Shown here: piece by piece, positions 5,025 to 12,257 of the stretch
How the letters are laid out: each line of letters opens with the position of its first letter
Position numbering within the stretch: the first letter of the stretch is position 1
DNA from: JAUPVL01 sp964512085
GTDB lineage: Bacteria > Patescibacteriota > Saccharimonadia > CAILAD01 > BJGX01
NCBI GenBank assembly: GCA_964512085.1
Contig: CAZEIU010000021.1
Coordinates: 1 to 14,158, forward strand
Reading direction: 5' to 3'
Length of the DNA stretch: 14,158 bases
The notes under the pieces: generated by a model
What the model was told of the DNA's origin: nothing
The model's database searches: none
The model's input: only the letters and a program-made list of their open reading frames with translations
Translations under genes and position numbers: made by a program

Positions 5025-6050
5025 ATGAGAATCTTAGCCATAGAAACTAGTTGTGATGAAACAGCGGCAGCCGTAGTAGAAGACGGCAATATTTTGAGTA
5101 ATATTATTTCGAGTCAAATAGATATTCATGCCCAATATGGCGGGGTAGTGCCCGAGGTAGCGGCGCGGAGTCATATTGAGGTGATATTGCCAGTAATTGA
5201 GCAGGCTCTATCGCAAGCCAACTCTACTTGGGACAGCATTGATGCAATCGCTGTTACCAAAGGCCCTGGGTTAATTGGCTCTTTGCTTATTGGCGTGCTT
5301 ACTGCCAAAACTCTAGCTATTACCAAAAACAAACCTTTGATTGGCGTTAATCATATATGGGCTCATGCTTTTGCAGCTTTTTTGACCGACAATAAGCCTA
5401 AGTTTCCTGTTCTGGCATTAACTGTCTCTGGTGGTCACACGACTCTTTCGCTGTATAAAGACGATCTAAGCCGTGAAATACTTGGCGAAACTCTCGATGA
5501 TGCCGCGGGCGAAGCTTTTGATAAAGTAGCTAAGCTTATAGGGTTGCCCTACCCCGGCGGCCCTGCTATATCAAAAGCAGCCGAAAATGGTAACCCCGAT
5601 GCATATAAGTTGCCGATAGCAAAACTTGGTCGTGAAAGTTTAGATTTTAGTTTTTCTGGCCTTAAGACTGCGGTATTAAGACAAGTACAACAGATAATTG
5701 GACATAACCCGGCTAATATTGAGGCCAAAAAAACCTATGAATTGCCAGCGCAAATAGTTGCCGATATTGCTGCCAGTTTTCAAAAAGTAGCAGTGCAAGC
5801 TTTGGTGCAGAATACTATAAAAGCCAATGCTCGTTTTCGGCCAGCTAGCATAGTTGTGGGAGGCGGTGTGGCTTGTAATAAGTTGCTAAGAGAAGAAATG
5901 CACAAAGTATTGCCAAAAGCTATTTTTGTACCGCCAGTACTTTGCACAGACAATGCTGCTATGATTGGCTCTCTGGCGCTTAAGATGTCTCAAAAAGATA
6001 TATTTATTAAGCCTAATGAATTAAAAGCAGACTCTAGCTTAGAAGATTAG
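5025..6050 (+). CDS. tsaD: tRNA N6-threonylcarbamoyladenosine transferase TsaD
   Basis: A 341-aa TsaD/Kae1/Gcp enzyme that transfers threonylcarbamoyl to A37 of ANN-decoding tRNAs, working with TsaB, TsaE and TsaC. The ASKHA fold begins with IETSCDETAAAVV. The metal-binding histidines are H110 and H114 (NHIWAH), and VSGGHT, GEAFDKVAKLIGLPYPGG, FSFSGLKTAV and the C-terminal CTDNAAMIG are all family hallmarks. The frame is open back to 4881, but ATG 5025 is chosen because the protein then begins MRILAIETSCDE as in the family, and the upstream part overlaps pheA antisense. The ribosome binding site is weak; a TATGAT box at 5001-5006 may be the -10. It ends 7 bp before the stop of the convergent disordered-protein gene. 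Confidence 0.96.
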   Translation: MRILAIETSCDETAAAVVEDGNILSNIISSQIDIHAQYGGVVPEVAARSHIEVILPVIEQALSQANSTWDSIDAIAVTKGPGLIGSLLIGVLTAKTLAITKNKPLIGVNHIWAHAFAAFLTDNKPKFPVLALTVSGGHTTLSLYKDDLSREILGETLDDAAGEAFDKVAKLIGLPYPGGPAISKAAENGNPDAYKLPIAKLGRESLDFSFSGLKTAVLRQVQQIIGHNPANIEAKKTYELPAQIVADIAASFQKVAVQALVQNTIKANARFRPASIVVGGGVACNKLLREEMHKVLPKAIFVPPVLCTDNAAMIGSLALKMSQKDIFIKPNELKADSSLED

Positions 6051-6057
6051 TATATTA

Positions 6058-6921
6058 TTAACCTAATACTTCTTTTAATTTACCAAGCTTATTGCTTAAT
6101 TGAGATATTTGGTCTGCTCGCCCGTGAAGTCTATTAGTGGCTTCATCAACAACTTTATTGTCTTTCTCGTTCTCACCTTTTAGTTCATCAATCTTGGCTT
6201 CTATTCTGGAGATTAAGTCTTTGACAGTCTTGTCTGTTTCTTCATCTGTGGGAGCTTCGTTTTTATCACCAGTATATTCTAGAGATGCATGACTGTTGTC
6301 TTCTGTGGCACTAGTTGGCTCCGCAGCTAAAGAATCTTCGGTTTCTGAGTTTGGCTCAATTACTTTTTCGGTAGTGGTTTGTGCTGATTCAACAGGTGCA
6401 CTATCGGTTTGTTTAGAATCGATGTGTGGTTCATTTAGTTCTGCTGATTCGGCACTAACGCCTGCTGGATGCTGACCGTCACTATCTTTGTCTGAATTAT
6501 CTTTTGCTCCTACAAGGTTAGCAATAGCATCGTCATCATCCTTGTCTAGTTTGCTTTCTTGTGAATCACCCGTGTTATCGTTTGAACCTTCGGGTGGTGT
6601 TGGTGTCATACCCCCACTTGCTGCAGCCGCTTGTTTCTCTGGCTCGGTTGCCATTGTATTTACATCATCACCAGAGGCTTCGGCGGTACTCATATCTACA
6701 GTAGTGGCTACAGCTTGGTCTGGGCTACCAGAGTCTGAGGTAACTCCTCCGTTGCCATCTTGATCGGGTACAAAAGTGTAAGCGCCAGCAGTGTCAGAAT
6801 TGGTTTCTTCAACGGTAGTGTCTGGTCGTTCTAATACAGCTGTACCGGCGCCGTCTTCGCCGGCCGGTGCTCGTTGATCCCACTGCTCATCTATTTCTAA
6901 TGGGCTGTAAATGTCTTTCAT
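6058..6921 (-). CDS. Long acidic, intrinsically disordered protein
   Basis: A 287-aa protein of unrecognised family. Residues from about 15 to 225 are low complexity, dominated by Asp, Glu, Ser, Thr, Ala, Gly, Pro and Asn, with no hydrophobic segment, signal peptide or cysteine. The C-terminal 55 residues (KTVKDLISRIEAKIDEL onward) have heptad-like Leu/Ile/Val spacing and are probably a coiled coil that mediates oligomerisation or docking. The start is ATG 6921, not the adjacent GTG 6924, because AGGAG lies 4 nt before the ATG but only 1 nt before the GTG. A good promoter lies at 6967-6996. It could be a scaffold, a charged linker protein or a DNA-mimic; none can be asserted. It diverges from valS. 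Confidence 0.75.
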   Translation of the reverse strand: MKDIYSPLEIDEQWDQRAPAGEDGAGTAVLERPDTTVEETNSDTAGAYTFVPDQDGNGGVTSDSGSPDQAVATTVDMSTAEASGDDVNTMATEPEKQAAAASGGMTPTPPEGSNDNTGDSQESKLDKDDDDAIANLVGAKDNSDKDSDGQHPAGVSAESAELNEPHIDSKQTDSAPVESAQTTTEKVIEPNSETEDSLAAEPTSATEDNSHASLEYTGDKNEAPTDEETDKTVKDLISRIEAKIDELKGENEKDNKVVDEATNRLHGRADQISQLSNKLGKLKEVLG

Positions 6922-6966
6922 CACTCTCCTAAGTCTCCCCTAGTTATACTATAAATTGTTATGTTA

Positions 6967-6996
6967 ATTGTACGAGACACAAGGCTGTGATGTCAA
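6967..6996 (-). promoter_or_regulatory. Sigma70-type promoter of the acidic protein gene
   Basis: On the minus strand, TTGACA (6996-6991), an 18-nt spacer and TACAAT (6972-6967). A leader of about 40 nt carries the AGGAG ribosome binding site. Confidence 0.8.
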
Positions 6997-7026
6997 ATTT
7001 TATCCTCGCCAAAAATAACCTAAAAA

Positions 7027-7035
7027 TGCTACAAT
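7027..7035 (+). promoter_or_regulatory. Extended -10 promoter of valS (leaderless)
   Basis: TGCTACAAT (TGn plus TACAAT at 7030-7035) ends 7 nt before the valS ATG. There is no -35 match and no ribosome binding site. Confidence 0.65.
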
Positions 7036-7042
7036 TGCAGGT

Positions 7043-9427
7043 ATGAATACTCCCGAGCTCCCCAAAGCCTACAACCCAAAAGATTACGAAGCCCAAATTT
7101 ATAAACTTTGGGAGACTTCTAATGCCTTTAAACCCAATCCCGACTCACCCAAAGATCCATATTGCATAATTATGCCCCCGCCCAACGCTAATGGCCACAT
7201 TCATATCGGCACAGCAATGTTTACTATCGAAGATTTGCTAGTTAGATACAAAAGAATGCAAGGACACAAAGCTCTTTGGCTACCTGGTACAGATCACGCG
7301 GGCATAGAAACTCAAGTGGTATACGAACGCGAATTGGCCAAAAAAGGTAAAAGCCGGTTTGATTTTACCCGCGAACAGTTCTATAGCGACGTAATGAAAT
7401 GGACTAAGTCGAATCAAAAAACTATCTTAAATGAACTCAAAAGTATGGGTTTTGGTGCCGATTGGAGTCGACTTCAATTTACTCTCGATGACAAAATAGT
7501 TGAAGTTGTTTACGACACGTTTAAGAAGTTGCGCGATGATGGATATATTTATAGAGGCAACAGAATAGTTAATTGGTGTCCGCACTGTCACTCGGCATTT
7601 GCAGATATAGAGGTAAAGCACAGAGAACAGTTAGACCCACTTTATTATGTTAAATACGGACCATTTGTAGTAGCCACCGTTCGACCAGAGCCAATGTTTG
7701 CCGATACTGGTATAGCAGTCAACCCCGATGACGAGAGATATCAAGAATGGATTGGCAAAGAAGTTGAGGTAGAGCTGCTGTGGGGTAAGAAAAAACTAAG
7801 AGTAATTGCAGATAAGTATGTCGATCCGAACTTTGGTACAGGAGTAGTAAAACTTACGCCAGCGCACGATCACAATGACTGGGAGATGGCTCAAAATCAC
7901 GGTCTAGACGTTGTGCAAGGAATCGGCACTGATGGCAAAATTACCGAAGCTGGTGGCAGATTCGCTGGTATGCCCGCCCAAGAAGCCAGAGATGAAGTTG
8001 TAAAAGAGCTCGAAGCTAAAGGCCTTATGGATCATATTGATATGAACTACTCGCACTCTATCGCCTATCACGATAGGTGTGGTACGGCCATAGAGCCACT
8101 GGTTGTAGAACAATGGTGGCTTAAGGTAGATGAACTCAAAAAAACCGCTATTGAGGCTATTAAATCTGGCAAAATAGAATTTGTACCAAAGCGTTTTGCC
8201 AAAATTGCCCTAAACTGGCTCGAAAACTTGCACGATTGGAATATTAGTCGTCAAAACTGGTGGGGAATTCGCGTGCCAGTTTATTACAACGCTACCGATG
8301 ATAAAACTAAGCCAGAATATATTGTTGCCACCGACGAGTCTGAAGCCGAAAAAATATACGGCAAAGGTGGTTATGAGGCCGAAACAGACAACTTTGATAC
8401 TTGGTTTAGCTCTGGCCAATGGCCTTATGCTACTCTCATGGCTTCGGGTGATTATAATGATGGCTTCTACCCTACCTCAGTTATGGAGACCGGCCGAGAT
8501 ATTCTTTTTTTGTGGGTTACTCGAATGATAATGTTTGGCGTGTATCGAACCGGACAAGTACCTTTTAAAACTGTTTATTTACACGGTCTTATCAATGACG
8601 AACACGGCAAAAAAATGTCTAAGTCAAAAGGTAATGTTATTAACCCGCTCGAAATGACCGATGAGTATGGTACAGACGCTCTAAGGCTAGCACTTACAAT
8701 CGGTATTACACCTGGTAATGACGGCTCTTTAGCCAAAGCCAAAGTTGCCGGATACCGTAACTTCTGTAATAAACTCTGGAACGTAGCTCGCTATACTCTA
8801 TCTCAACAAATAGATAACTACGACGAGAATAATATTTCGCTTAGCTCTCCAGCCGATCACTGGGTACTAGAAAGAATTAATCAATCTATTGAAGAGGTAA
8901 CGCAATACATTGAAGACTATAAGTTCTCTGAAGCCGGTCAACGAGTCTATTCTCTGCTTTGGGATGACATTGCAGATAAATATCTAGAATATTCTAAGAC
9001 AAATCTCAACCCATCTGTACTTGCCTATTCACTTACTGTGGTGTTAAAACTTCTCCACCCTATTGCGCCATTTGTAACCGAAACGATTTGGCAAGAATTA
9101 CCATGGACTCAAACCCTTCTTATAAACGAACAATGGCCGAAAACAATTGTTGAGCCCGACAGCAAAGAAGCTAAGAAGTTTGAGATAGAGATAATTGAAG
9201 TTCTGGCGACCAAGCAAAAGAATGAAAACAAGGTAAAATCGGCAAAACTACTTAAACAGATTAAGGCAAAACGAAACCTTTTAACTCTTATAGAGGCAAA
9301 ACTTCAAAATGATAAGTTTGCTCAAAACGCACCCCCAGAAGTAGTAGAACGGGAGAGAGAAAAACAAAAACAAACCCTAAGTGAAATTAAGGACTTAGAG
9401 GCTGAGCTTGAAAAAATCTCCTCATAA
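7043..9427 (+). CDS. valS: Valyl-tRNA synthetase
   Basis: A 794-aa class I synthetase that charges tRNA-Val. The order is typical: catalytic Rossmann half with PPPNANGHIHIGTA at 45-58, a CPHC zinc-type knuckle at 179-182, the CP1 editing domain at about 200-345, catalytic second half with FDTWFSSGQWP, GRDILFLWVTRMI and KMSKS at 524-528, anticodon-binding helices to about 710, and a C-terminal coiled-coil arm containing the family-typical FAQNAPPEVVERER. Departures from the usual consensus: the HIGH box is HIGT (54-57), the editing motif TTRPET is TVRPEP (212-217), and WWGH is WWGI (406-409). Overall it is full length and looks functional. It overlaps the next gene by 20 bp. Confidence 0.96.
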   Translation: MNTPELPKAYNPKDYEAQIYKLWETSNAFKPNPDSPKDPYCIIMPPPNANGHIHIGTAMFTIEDLLVRYKRMQGHKALWLPGTDHAGIETQVVYERELAKKGKSRFDFTREQFYSDVMKWTKSNQKTILNELKSMGFGADWSRLQFTLDDKIVEVVYDTFKKLRDDGYIYRGNRIVNWCPHCHSAFADIEVKHREQLDPLYYVKYGPFVVATVRPEPMFADTGIAVNPDDERYQEWIGKEVEVELLWGKKKLRVIADKYVDPNFGTGVVKLTPAHDHNDWEMAQNHGLDVVQGIGTDGKITEAGGRFAGMPAQEARDEVVKELEAKGLMDHIDMNYSHSIAYHDRCGTAIEPLVVEQWWLKVDELKKTAIEAIKSGKIEFVPKRFAKIALNWLENLHDWNISRQNWWGIRVPVYYNATDDKTKPEYIVATDESEAEKIYGKGGYEAETDNFDTWFSSGQWPYATLMASGDYNDGFYPTSVMETGRDILFLWVTRMIMFGVYRTGQVPFKTVYLHGLINDEHGKKMSKSKGNVINPLEMTDEYGTDALRLALTIGITPGNDGSLAKAKVAGYRNFCNKLWNVARYTLSQQIDNYDENNISLSSPADHWVLERINQSIEEVTQYIEDYKFSEAGQRVYSLLWDDIADKYLEYSKTNLNPSVLAYSLTVVLKLLHPIAPFVTETIWQELPWTQTLLINEQWPKTIVEPDSKEAKKFEIEIIEVLATKQKNENKVKSAKLLKQIKAKRNLLTLIEAKLQNDKFAQNAPPEVVEREREKQKQTLSEIKDLEAELEKISS

Positions 9428-10289
9428 ATTTAGTTTTTTGTTAGTATCTTTGGGACTAATATTGCTTTTTAGTCTTGCAATAGCTTCATTAAGGCCAAAT
9501 ATAGATGCATGGCGCAGAAATACTGTAGATAAGTTAGTGACCCAAGCTAATAGCGCTCAAGAACCCGCAGTAAAGTTAGCATTACTACAGCAGGCTTCGA
9601 TGATAGGTTGCCGAGACCCAGTTGCTATTGAAGCTATGGCAAAGTTTTGGAAAGATAGGGGAGACTTAGCCAAAGCCAATAAGGTATATACTAACAGGAT
9701 CAGTAATCCAGATTACAGCTATGTTGCCACCCAGTATCTCAAAGCACAAGATTATAACTCTGCTCTTGCATATGCCAAAAAAGCAAATGCCAAAGATGCT
9801 AGTGCTGTAGGAGCAGTAGCAGAGGCAAATGCCAATTTTAACTTAGGTAACGTGCAGGCAGGATGCGATATGGCTGTTAAGGCAACTAAGCTAAATCTTA
9901 ATAACCAATCGGCTAGATCGGCTGTATCAAACTGTAAACTCCTAGGCGGTACTATTACTGATCAACTCATTGACCTGCCGGTGCCTACCAGCGAAAGAGA
10001 ACAAGCTTATATGCTTATTAATAATTATGTTTACAGTAAGGGTGAAGAAAAACTTAGAGGCATAAAAGAAAAGACAGCTGGTGACTATTTGGTTTTATCA
10101 AAACTACTTAGCGCAAGAGGGGAGACTGATAATGCAATCGCACAAGTAGAGGAGGGCATCGCTCTAGACGTAAGCAATGACGCGCTTTACAAACAGGCGA
10201 TTACGCTTTATACGCTCAAAAAGAATTCTCAAAAAATTAATGAGTATAGCTCGCGTCTTAATCAACTTAAGTTTAATAAATATCAATAA
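9408..10289 (+). CDS. Membrane-anchored TPR-like repeat protein
   Basis: A 293-aa protein with a basic N-terminus (MKKSPHK), one hydrophobic segment at about residues 9-27 and a long hydrophilic helical domain predicted outside the membrane. Helical pairs such as YVATQYLKAQDYNSALAYAK and GAVAEANANFNLGNVQAGCD (about 106-155), and GDYLVLSKLLSARGETDNAI later, have the alternating Gly/Ala/Tyr spacing of tetratricopeptide repeats, so protein binding is the likely role. TTG 9408 is chosen: it is the last usable start before the hydrophobic segment, it overlaps the valS end by 20 bp, and AGAGG sits 6 nt upstream. It is probably cotranslated with valS from the valS promoter. The specific function is unknown. 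Confidence 0.75.
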   Translation: MKKSPHKFSFLLVSLGLILLFSLAIASLRPNIDAWRRNTVDKLVTQANSAQEPAVKLALLQQASMIGCRDPVAIEAMAKFWKDRGDLAKANKVYTNRISNPDYSYVATQYLKAQDYNSALAYAKKANAKDASAVGAVAEANANFNLGNVQAGCDMAVKATKLNLNNQSARSAVSNCKLLGGTITDQLIDLPVPTSEREQAYMLINNYVYSKGEEKLRGIKEKTAGDYLVLSKLLSARGETDNAIAQVEEGIALDVSNDALYKQAITLYTLKKNSQKINEYSSRLNQLKFNKYQ

Positions 10290-10304
10290 GTATTTTCATA
10301 CGAA

Positions 10305-10327
10305 AAACTTGACGATATGTCAAGTTT
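10305..10327 (+). terminator. Likely terminator after the TPR-like gene
   Basis: AAACTTGAC (10305-10313) pairs perfectly with GTCAAGTTT (10319-10327), loop GATAT, followed by the T-rich ATTTATTTG. It is low in GC for a terminator but well placed 15 nt after the stop codon. Confidence 0.6.
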
Positions 10328-10392
10328 ATTTATTTGTATAATATTCGGTTTAAAGCAAGTATTTATATAATTATTAATAAAGATTATATAAC

Positions 10393-10412
10393 AAAAAAAG
10401 ACCCTAAGGTCT
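10393..10412 (-). terminator. Terminator of tRNA-Ser(TGA)
   Basis: Read on the minus strand, AGACC pairs with GGTCT around TTAG, followed by a run of T (plus-strand A-run 10393-10399). It lies 14 bases beyond the tRNA 3' end. Confidence 0.85.
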
Positions 10413-10425
10413 AATATTTATGGTA

Positions 10426-10515
10426 TGGCGGAGAGGGTGGGATTCGAACCCACGAGACCGTTGCCGGCCTGACGGTTTTCAAGACCGTTCCCTTCAACCA
10501 CTCGGGCACCTCTCC
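10426..10515 (-). tRNA. tRNA-Ser(TGA)
   Basis: Class II tRNA with acceptor GGAGAGG/CCTCTCC and discriminator G. The anticodon stem ACGGT/ACCGT encloses CTTGAAA, giving anticodon TGA. It has the long serine variable arm, and the terminal CCA is encoded (plus strand 10426-10428). Confidence 0.95.
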
Positions 10516-10523
10516 GTGTCATT

Positions 10524-10620
10524 ACTGTGTTTCAATTTACATTTTAAAGCTCAGCTTTAAAATTAATATTTTCACACAGTTACTCCTCGTCAATTAAAAA
10601 ACTAGCATGTTTTTAATTGA
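10524..10620. repeat. Nested inverted repeats between two tRNA-Ser genes
   Basis: Three inverted repeats are packed here. ATTTTAAAGCT (10541-10551) and AGCTTTAAAAT (10553-10563) are perfect 11-bp arms around a single base. ACTGTGT (10524-10530) and ACACAGT (10574-10580) enclose them. TCAATTAAAAA (10590-10600) and TTTTTAATTGA (10610-10620) are perfect 11-bp arms around a 9-nt loop. On the minus strand GAGGAG (10588-10583) precedes a 12-codon GTG ORF (10575-10537) that runs through the palindrome; whether it is translated is unknown. Confidence 0.7.
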
Positions 10621-10689
10621 AAAGGAAGAATTATGCGATAACTTAAATAAAACAACCAGGTTTATGTAAGAAAGAGCGTAATTATGACG

Positions 10690-10782
10690 TGGCGGAGAGG
10701 GAGGGATTCGAACCCTCGCGGGGGATAACTCCCCCCTACCGGTTTAGCAAACCAGCCCCTTCAGCCACTTGGGTACCTCTCC
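10690..10782 (-). tRNA. tRNA-Ser(GCT)
   Basis: Class II tRNA with the same GGAGAGG/CCTCTCC acceptor and G discriminator as the other serine tRNAs here. Anticodon loop TTGCTAA gives GCT (AGC/AGU). The variable arm is a strong G/C hairpin. CCA is encoded (plus strand 10690-10692). Confidence 0.95.
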
Positions 10783-10813
10783 ATGGCGGCTTAATTATGG
10801 GCAATACGGAGTA

Positions 10814-10842
10814 ATTATAGCCGATTTTGATCAAATAACCAA
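10814..10842 (-). promoter_or_regulatory. Promoter of tRNA-Ser(GCT)
   Basis: On the minus strand, TTGGTT (10842-10837), a 17-nt spacer and TATAAT (10819-10814). It is well placed upstream of the tRNA 5' end at 10782. Transcription could continue to tRNA-Ser(TGA). Confidence 0.75.
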
Positions 10843-10896
10843 GCAATTGGAGTAAATAATCGATGTTCATTAGTGGTAATTTATGATCGGTTGTAG

Positions 10897-10902
10897 CATA
10901 AT
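10897..10902 (+). promoter_or_regulatory. Probable -10 box of the two-helix membrane protein (leaderless)
   Basis: CATAAT at 10897-10902 ends 8 nt before ATG 10911. No Shine-Dalgarno is present. The overlapping TAATAT/TATAAA leaves the exact box uncertain. Confidence 0.45.
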
Positions 10903-10910
10903 ATAAACAA

Positions 10911-11585
10911 ATGCAAGATCAAAACTCATTCCCTCAAGAGCCAAACATTGAGAACCAAGAGCCTGTTATCCCTACATCTAAAGAAGGAGTAGAGCTAGTA
11001 GGCAAAACTGCACAAGAAAGACAACCAACGGCCAAAACCAAGACCAGTTTTTTAAAAAGATACTTTGATATTGGTCAAAAAAAATCAAAACAAGACAAAC
11101 CTACCAAAACTCAGCCCAACGTGCCCGAGCAATTTTTGCTGAGTTGGCAAGCGCCAGAATTTGTGCAAACCCATAAGCCATTTGGCTGGTATGCAGGGTT
11201 TATACTGTTTTTTCTGGTACTCATTGGGCTAGCAATATTTACCAAGCAATATCTTACAGTAGGTTTATTTGCCGTAATGGGGGTAGCGCTTCTTATGTAC
11301 GCCAATCGTCCGCCGCGTACGTTAAATTATCAAGTGAGTAATTACGGTGTCTATGTGGGTGACAAAAAATATTTGTTTGATGACTTCGACTCTTACTATG
11401 AAGCCGATGATTATGGCCAGCTAGTTATAGAGCTAGTGCCCAATAAAAGATTCGGTACTCTGGTAAGCTTACCGCCTATGCCAAATCATATCGATGAACT
11501 CGAACACACTTTGGGCCAGATGTTGCCAAAAGTAGAGAACAAAGAAGACTTTGTAGATAAAATCTTTAGAAAACTACGCTTTTAG
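10911..11585 (+). CDS. Two-helix membrane protein with cytoplasmic C-terminal domain
   Basis: A 224-aa protein of unrecognised family. Residues 1-75 are polar, Gln/Lys/Pro-rich and probably disordered. Two closely spaced hydrophobic helices follow, at about 92-111 and 114-131, forming a hairpin that should put both ends on the same (probably cytoplasmic) side. Residues 137-205 alternate hydrophobic and polar positions (NYQVSNYGVYVGDKKYLFDD), resembling the bacterial PH-like domain seen after membrane hairpins in several families. That assignment is tentative. The C-terminus is a basic amphipathic helix (DFVDKIFRKLRF). The -10-like CATAAT lies only 8 nt before the ATG and no ribosome binding site is visible. 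It converges on the GC-rich ORF. Confidence 0.7.
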   Translation: MQDQNSFPQEPNIENQEPVIPTSKEGVELVGKTAQERQPTAKTKTSFLKRYFDIGQKKSKQDKPTKTQPNVPEQFLLSWQAPEFVQTHKPFGWYAGFILFFLVLIGLAIFTKQYLTVGLFAVMGVALLMYANRPPRTLNYQVSNYGVYVGDKKYLFDDFDSYYEADDYGQLVIELVPNKRFGTLVSLPPMPNHIDELEHTLGQMLPKVENKEDFVDKIFRKLRF

Positions 11586-11594
11586 CTGTAAATG

Positions 11595-11630
11595 AAAACC
11601 CGCCAGAGGTCTTTGCAAGACATGGCGGGT
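11595..11630 (-). terminator. Terminator of the GC-rich ORF
   Basis: ACCCGCCA (11598-11605) pairs with TGGCGGGT (11623-11630), with an inner GTCTT/AAGAC helix. On the minus strand the stem is followed by TTTT. On the plus strand it has no T-run, so it serves mainly the minus-strand gene. Confidence 0.8.
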
Positions 11631-11659
11631 GAGCAGTAAGGTGTACTCAGACCAAATTG

Positions 11660-11932
11660 TTAGCCCATGTGGTTCTCGATGAGCAGGTGCAGCTTGCGGC
11701 GCTCTCGCACCGCACCGACCCCTCGGCCCAGGCGCTCGTCGAGCAGCGTGAGCTGCTCAGTCGCGGTGCGGGAGAAGGCCTCGAGCTGTCGCCGTTGCGC
11801 GCTCTCGAGCTTGTCACGTCGCCGGCCCTGGTGGGCCTCACGGGCGGCGTCCTGCGCCGAACGCGACTGGTGCCGCCGACTGTGCTGGCCGGCCTCACGC
11901 GCTTCCTTGTGGGTGCTGTAGATGGGGGACAT
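11660..11932 (-). CDS. GC-rich small basic protein, probably horizontally acquired
   Basis: A 90-aa, Arg/Gln/Ala-rich, probably all-helical protein of unknown function, ending in LLDERLGRGVGAVRERRKL. I have an unverified impression that a similar LDxRLGxGxGAxxER motif recurs in small phage and CPR/actinobacterial proteins. Several overlapping frames are open here because of base composition. This frame is chosen because GAAGGAG lies 7 nt before its ATG, a promoter lies at 12016-12044 on the same strand, and a terminator follows the stop. Composition is strikingly foreign: by hand count 11701-11880 is about 74% G+C, against clearly AT-rich neighbours, with G/C-ending codons throughout. Capture from a high-GC actinobacterial host or its phage is plausible but inferred. 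Confidence 0.7.
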   Translation of the reverse strand: MSPIYSTHKEAREAGQHSRRHQSRSAQDAAREAHQGRRRDKLESAQRRQLEAFSRTATEQLTLLDERLGRGVGAVRERRKLHLLIENHMG

Positions 11933-12015
11933 GGTGCAACTCCTTCACTTGGCCTTTTGGGCCATCCGGATCTAGGCTCCTCCTAGCAGGTCAACCATTT
12001 TGGTCGATAGTGCAT

Positions 12016-12044
12016 AATATAGCATATATTGATACTAAAGTCAA
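12016..12044 (-). promoter_or_regulatory. Promoter of the GC-rich ORF
   Basis: On the minus strand, TTGACT (12044-12039), a 17-nt spacer and TATATT (12021-12016). The leader of about 75 nt contains a short TGGCC/GGCCA hairpin and the GAAGGAG ribosome binding site. The promoter itself is AT-rich, unlike the gene it drives. Confidence 0.8.
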
Positions 12045-12045
12045 T

Positions 12046-12067
12046 AAAAAAAGAACCCTTTGGTTCT
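12046..12067 (-). terminator. Terminator of tRNA-Arg(GCG)
   Basis: AGAACC (12052-12057) pairs with GGTTCT (12062-12067); on the minus strand the stem is followed by seven T. It directly precedes the promoter of the next minus-strand gene. Confidence 0.88.
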
Positions 12068-12076
12068 AATAATTTC

Positions 12077-12153
12077 TGGTGCGCCCGGCAGGATTCGAAC
12101 CTGCGACCTCCAGTACCGCAAACTGACGCTCTATCCAACTGAGCTACGGGCGC
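12077..12153 (-). tRNA. tRNA-Arg(GCG)
   Basis: Acceptor GCGCCCG/CGGGCGC, discriminator A, encoded CCA. The anticodon stem TCAGT/ACTGG encloses TTGCGGT, giving anticodon GCG for CGC/CGU. A20 in the D-loop supports arginine identity. Most bacteria read this box with ACG modified to inosine, so GCG is unusual. Confidence 0.93.
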
Positions 12154-12176
12154 ATAAAAGTAATTTTAACAGATAA

Positions 12177-12182
12177 ATTATA
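12177..12182 (-). promoter_or_regulatory. -10 box of tRNA-Arg(GCG)
   Basis: TATAAT on the minus strand, 23 nt upstream of the tRNA 5' end. No clear -35. It is back to back with the promoter of the plus-strand 92-aa gene. Confidence 0.55.
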
Positions 12183-12192
12183 CTATAAATAG

Positions 12193-12221
12193 TTGATAAA
12201 ATAAAGTATTTATGCTATTAT
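12193..12221 (+). promoter_or_regulatory. Promoter of the 92-aa unknown gene
   Basis: TTGATA (12193-12198), a 17-nt spacer and TATTAT (12216-12221) preceded by TGC (extended -10). The predicted leader is about 30 nt. Confidence 0.8.
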
Positions 12222-12257
12222 AGTTGAGATTTTGCACCCCAGAGAAATGAGCAAAAA

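Noticed and set aside
11657..11986. Plus-strand 109-aa ORF and other open frames in the GC-rich region
   Set aside because: High GC keeps many frames open; only the minus-strand 90-aa frame has ribosome binding site, promoter and terminator.
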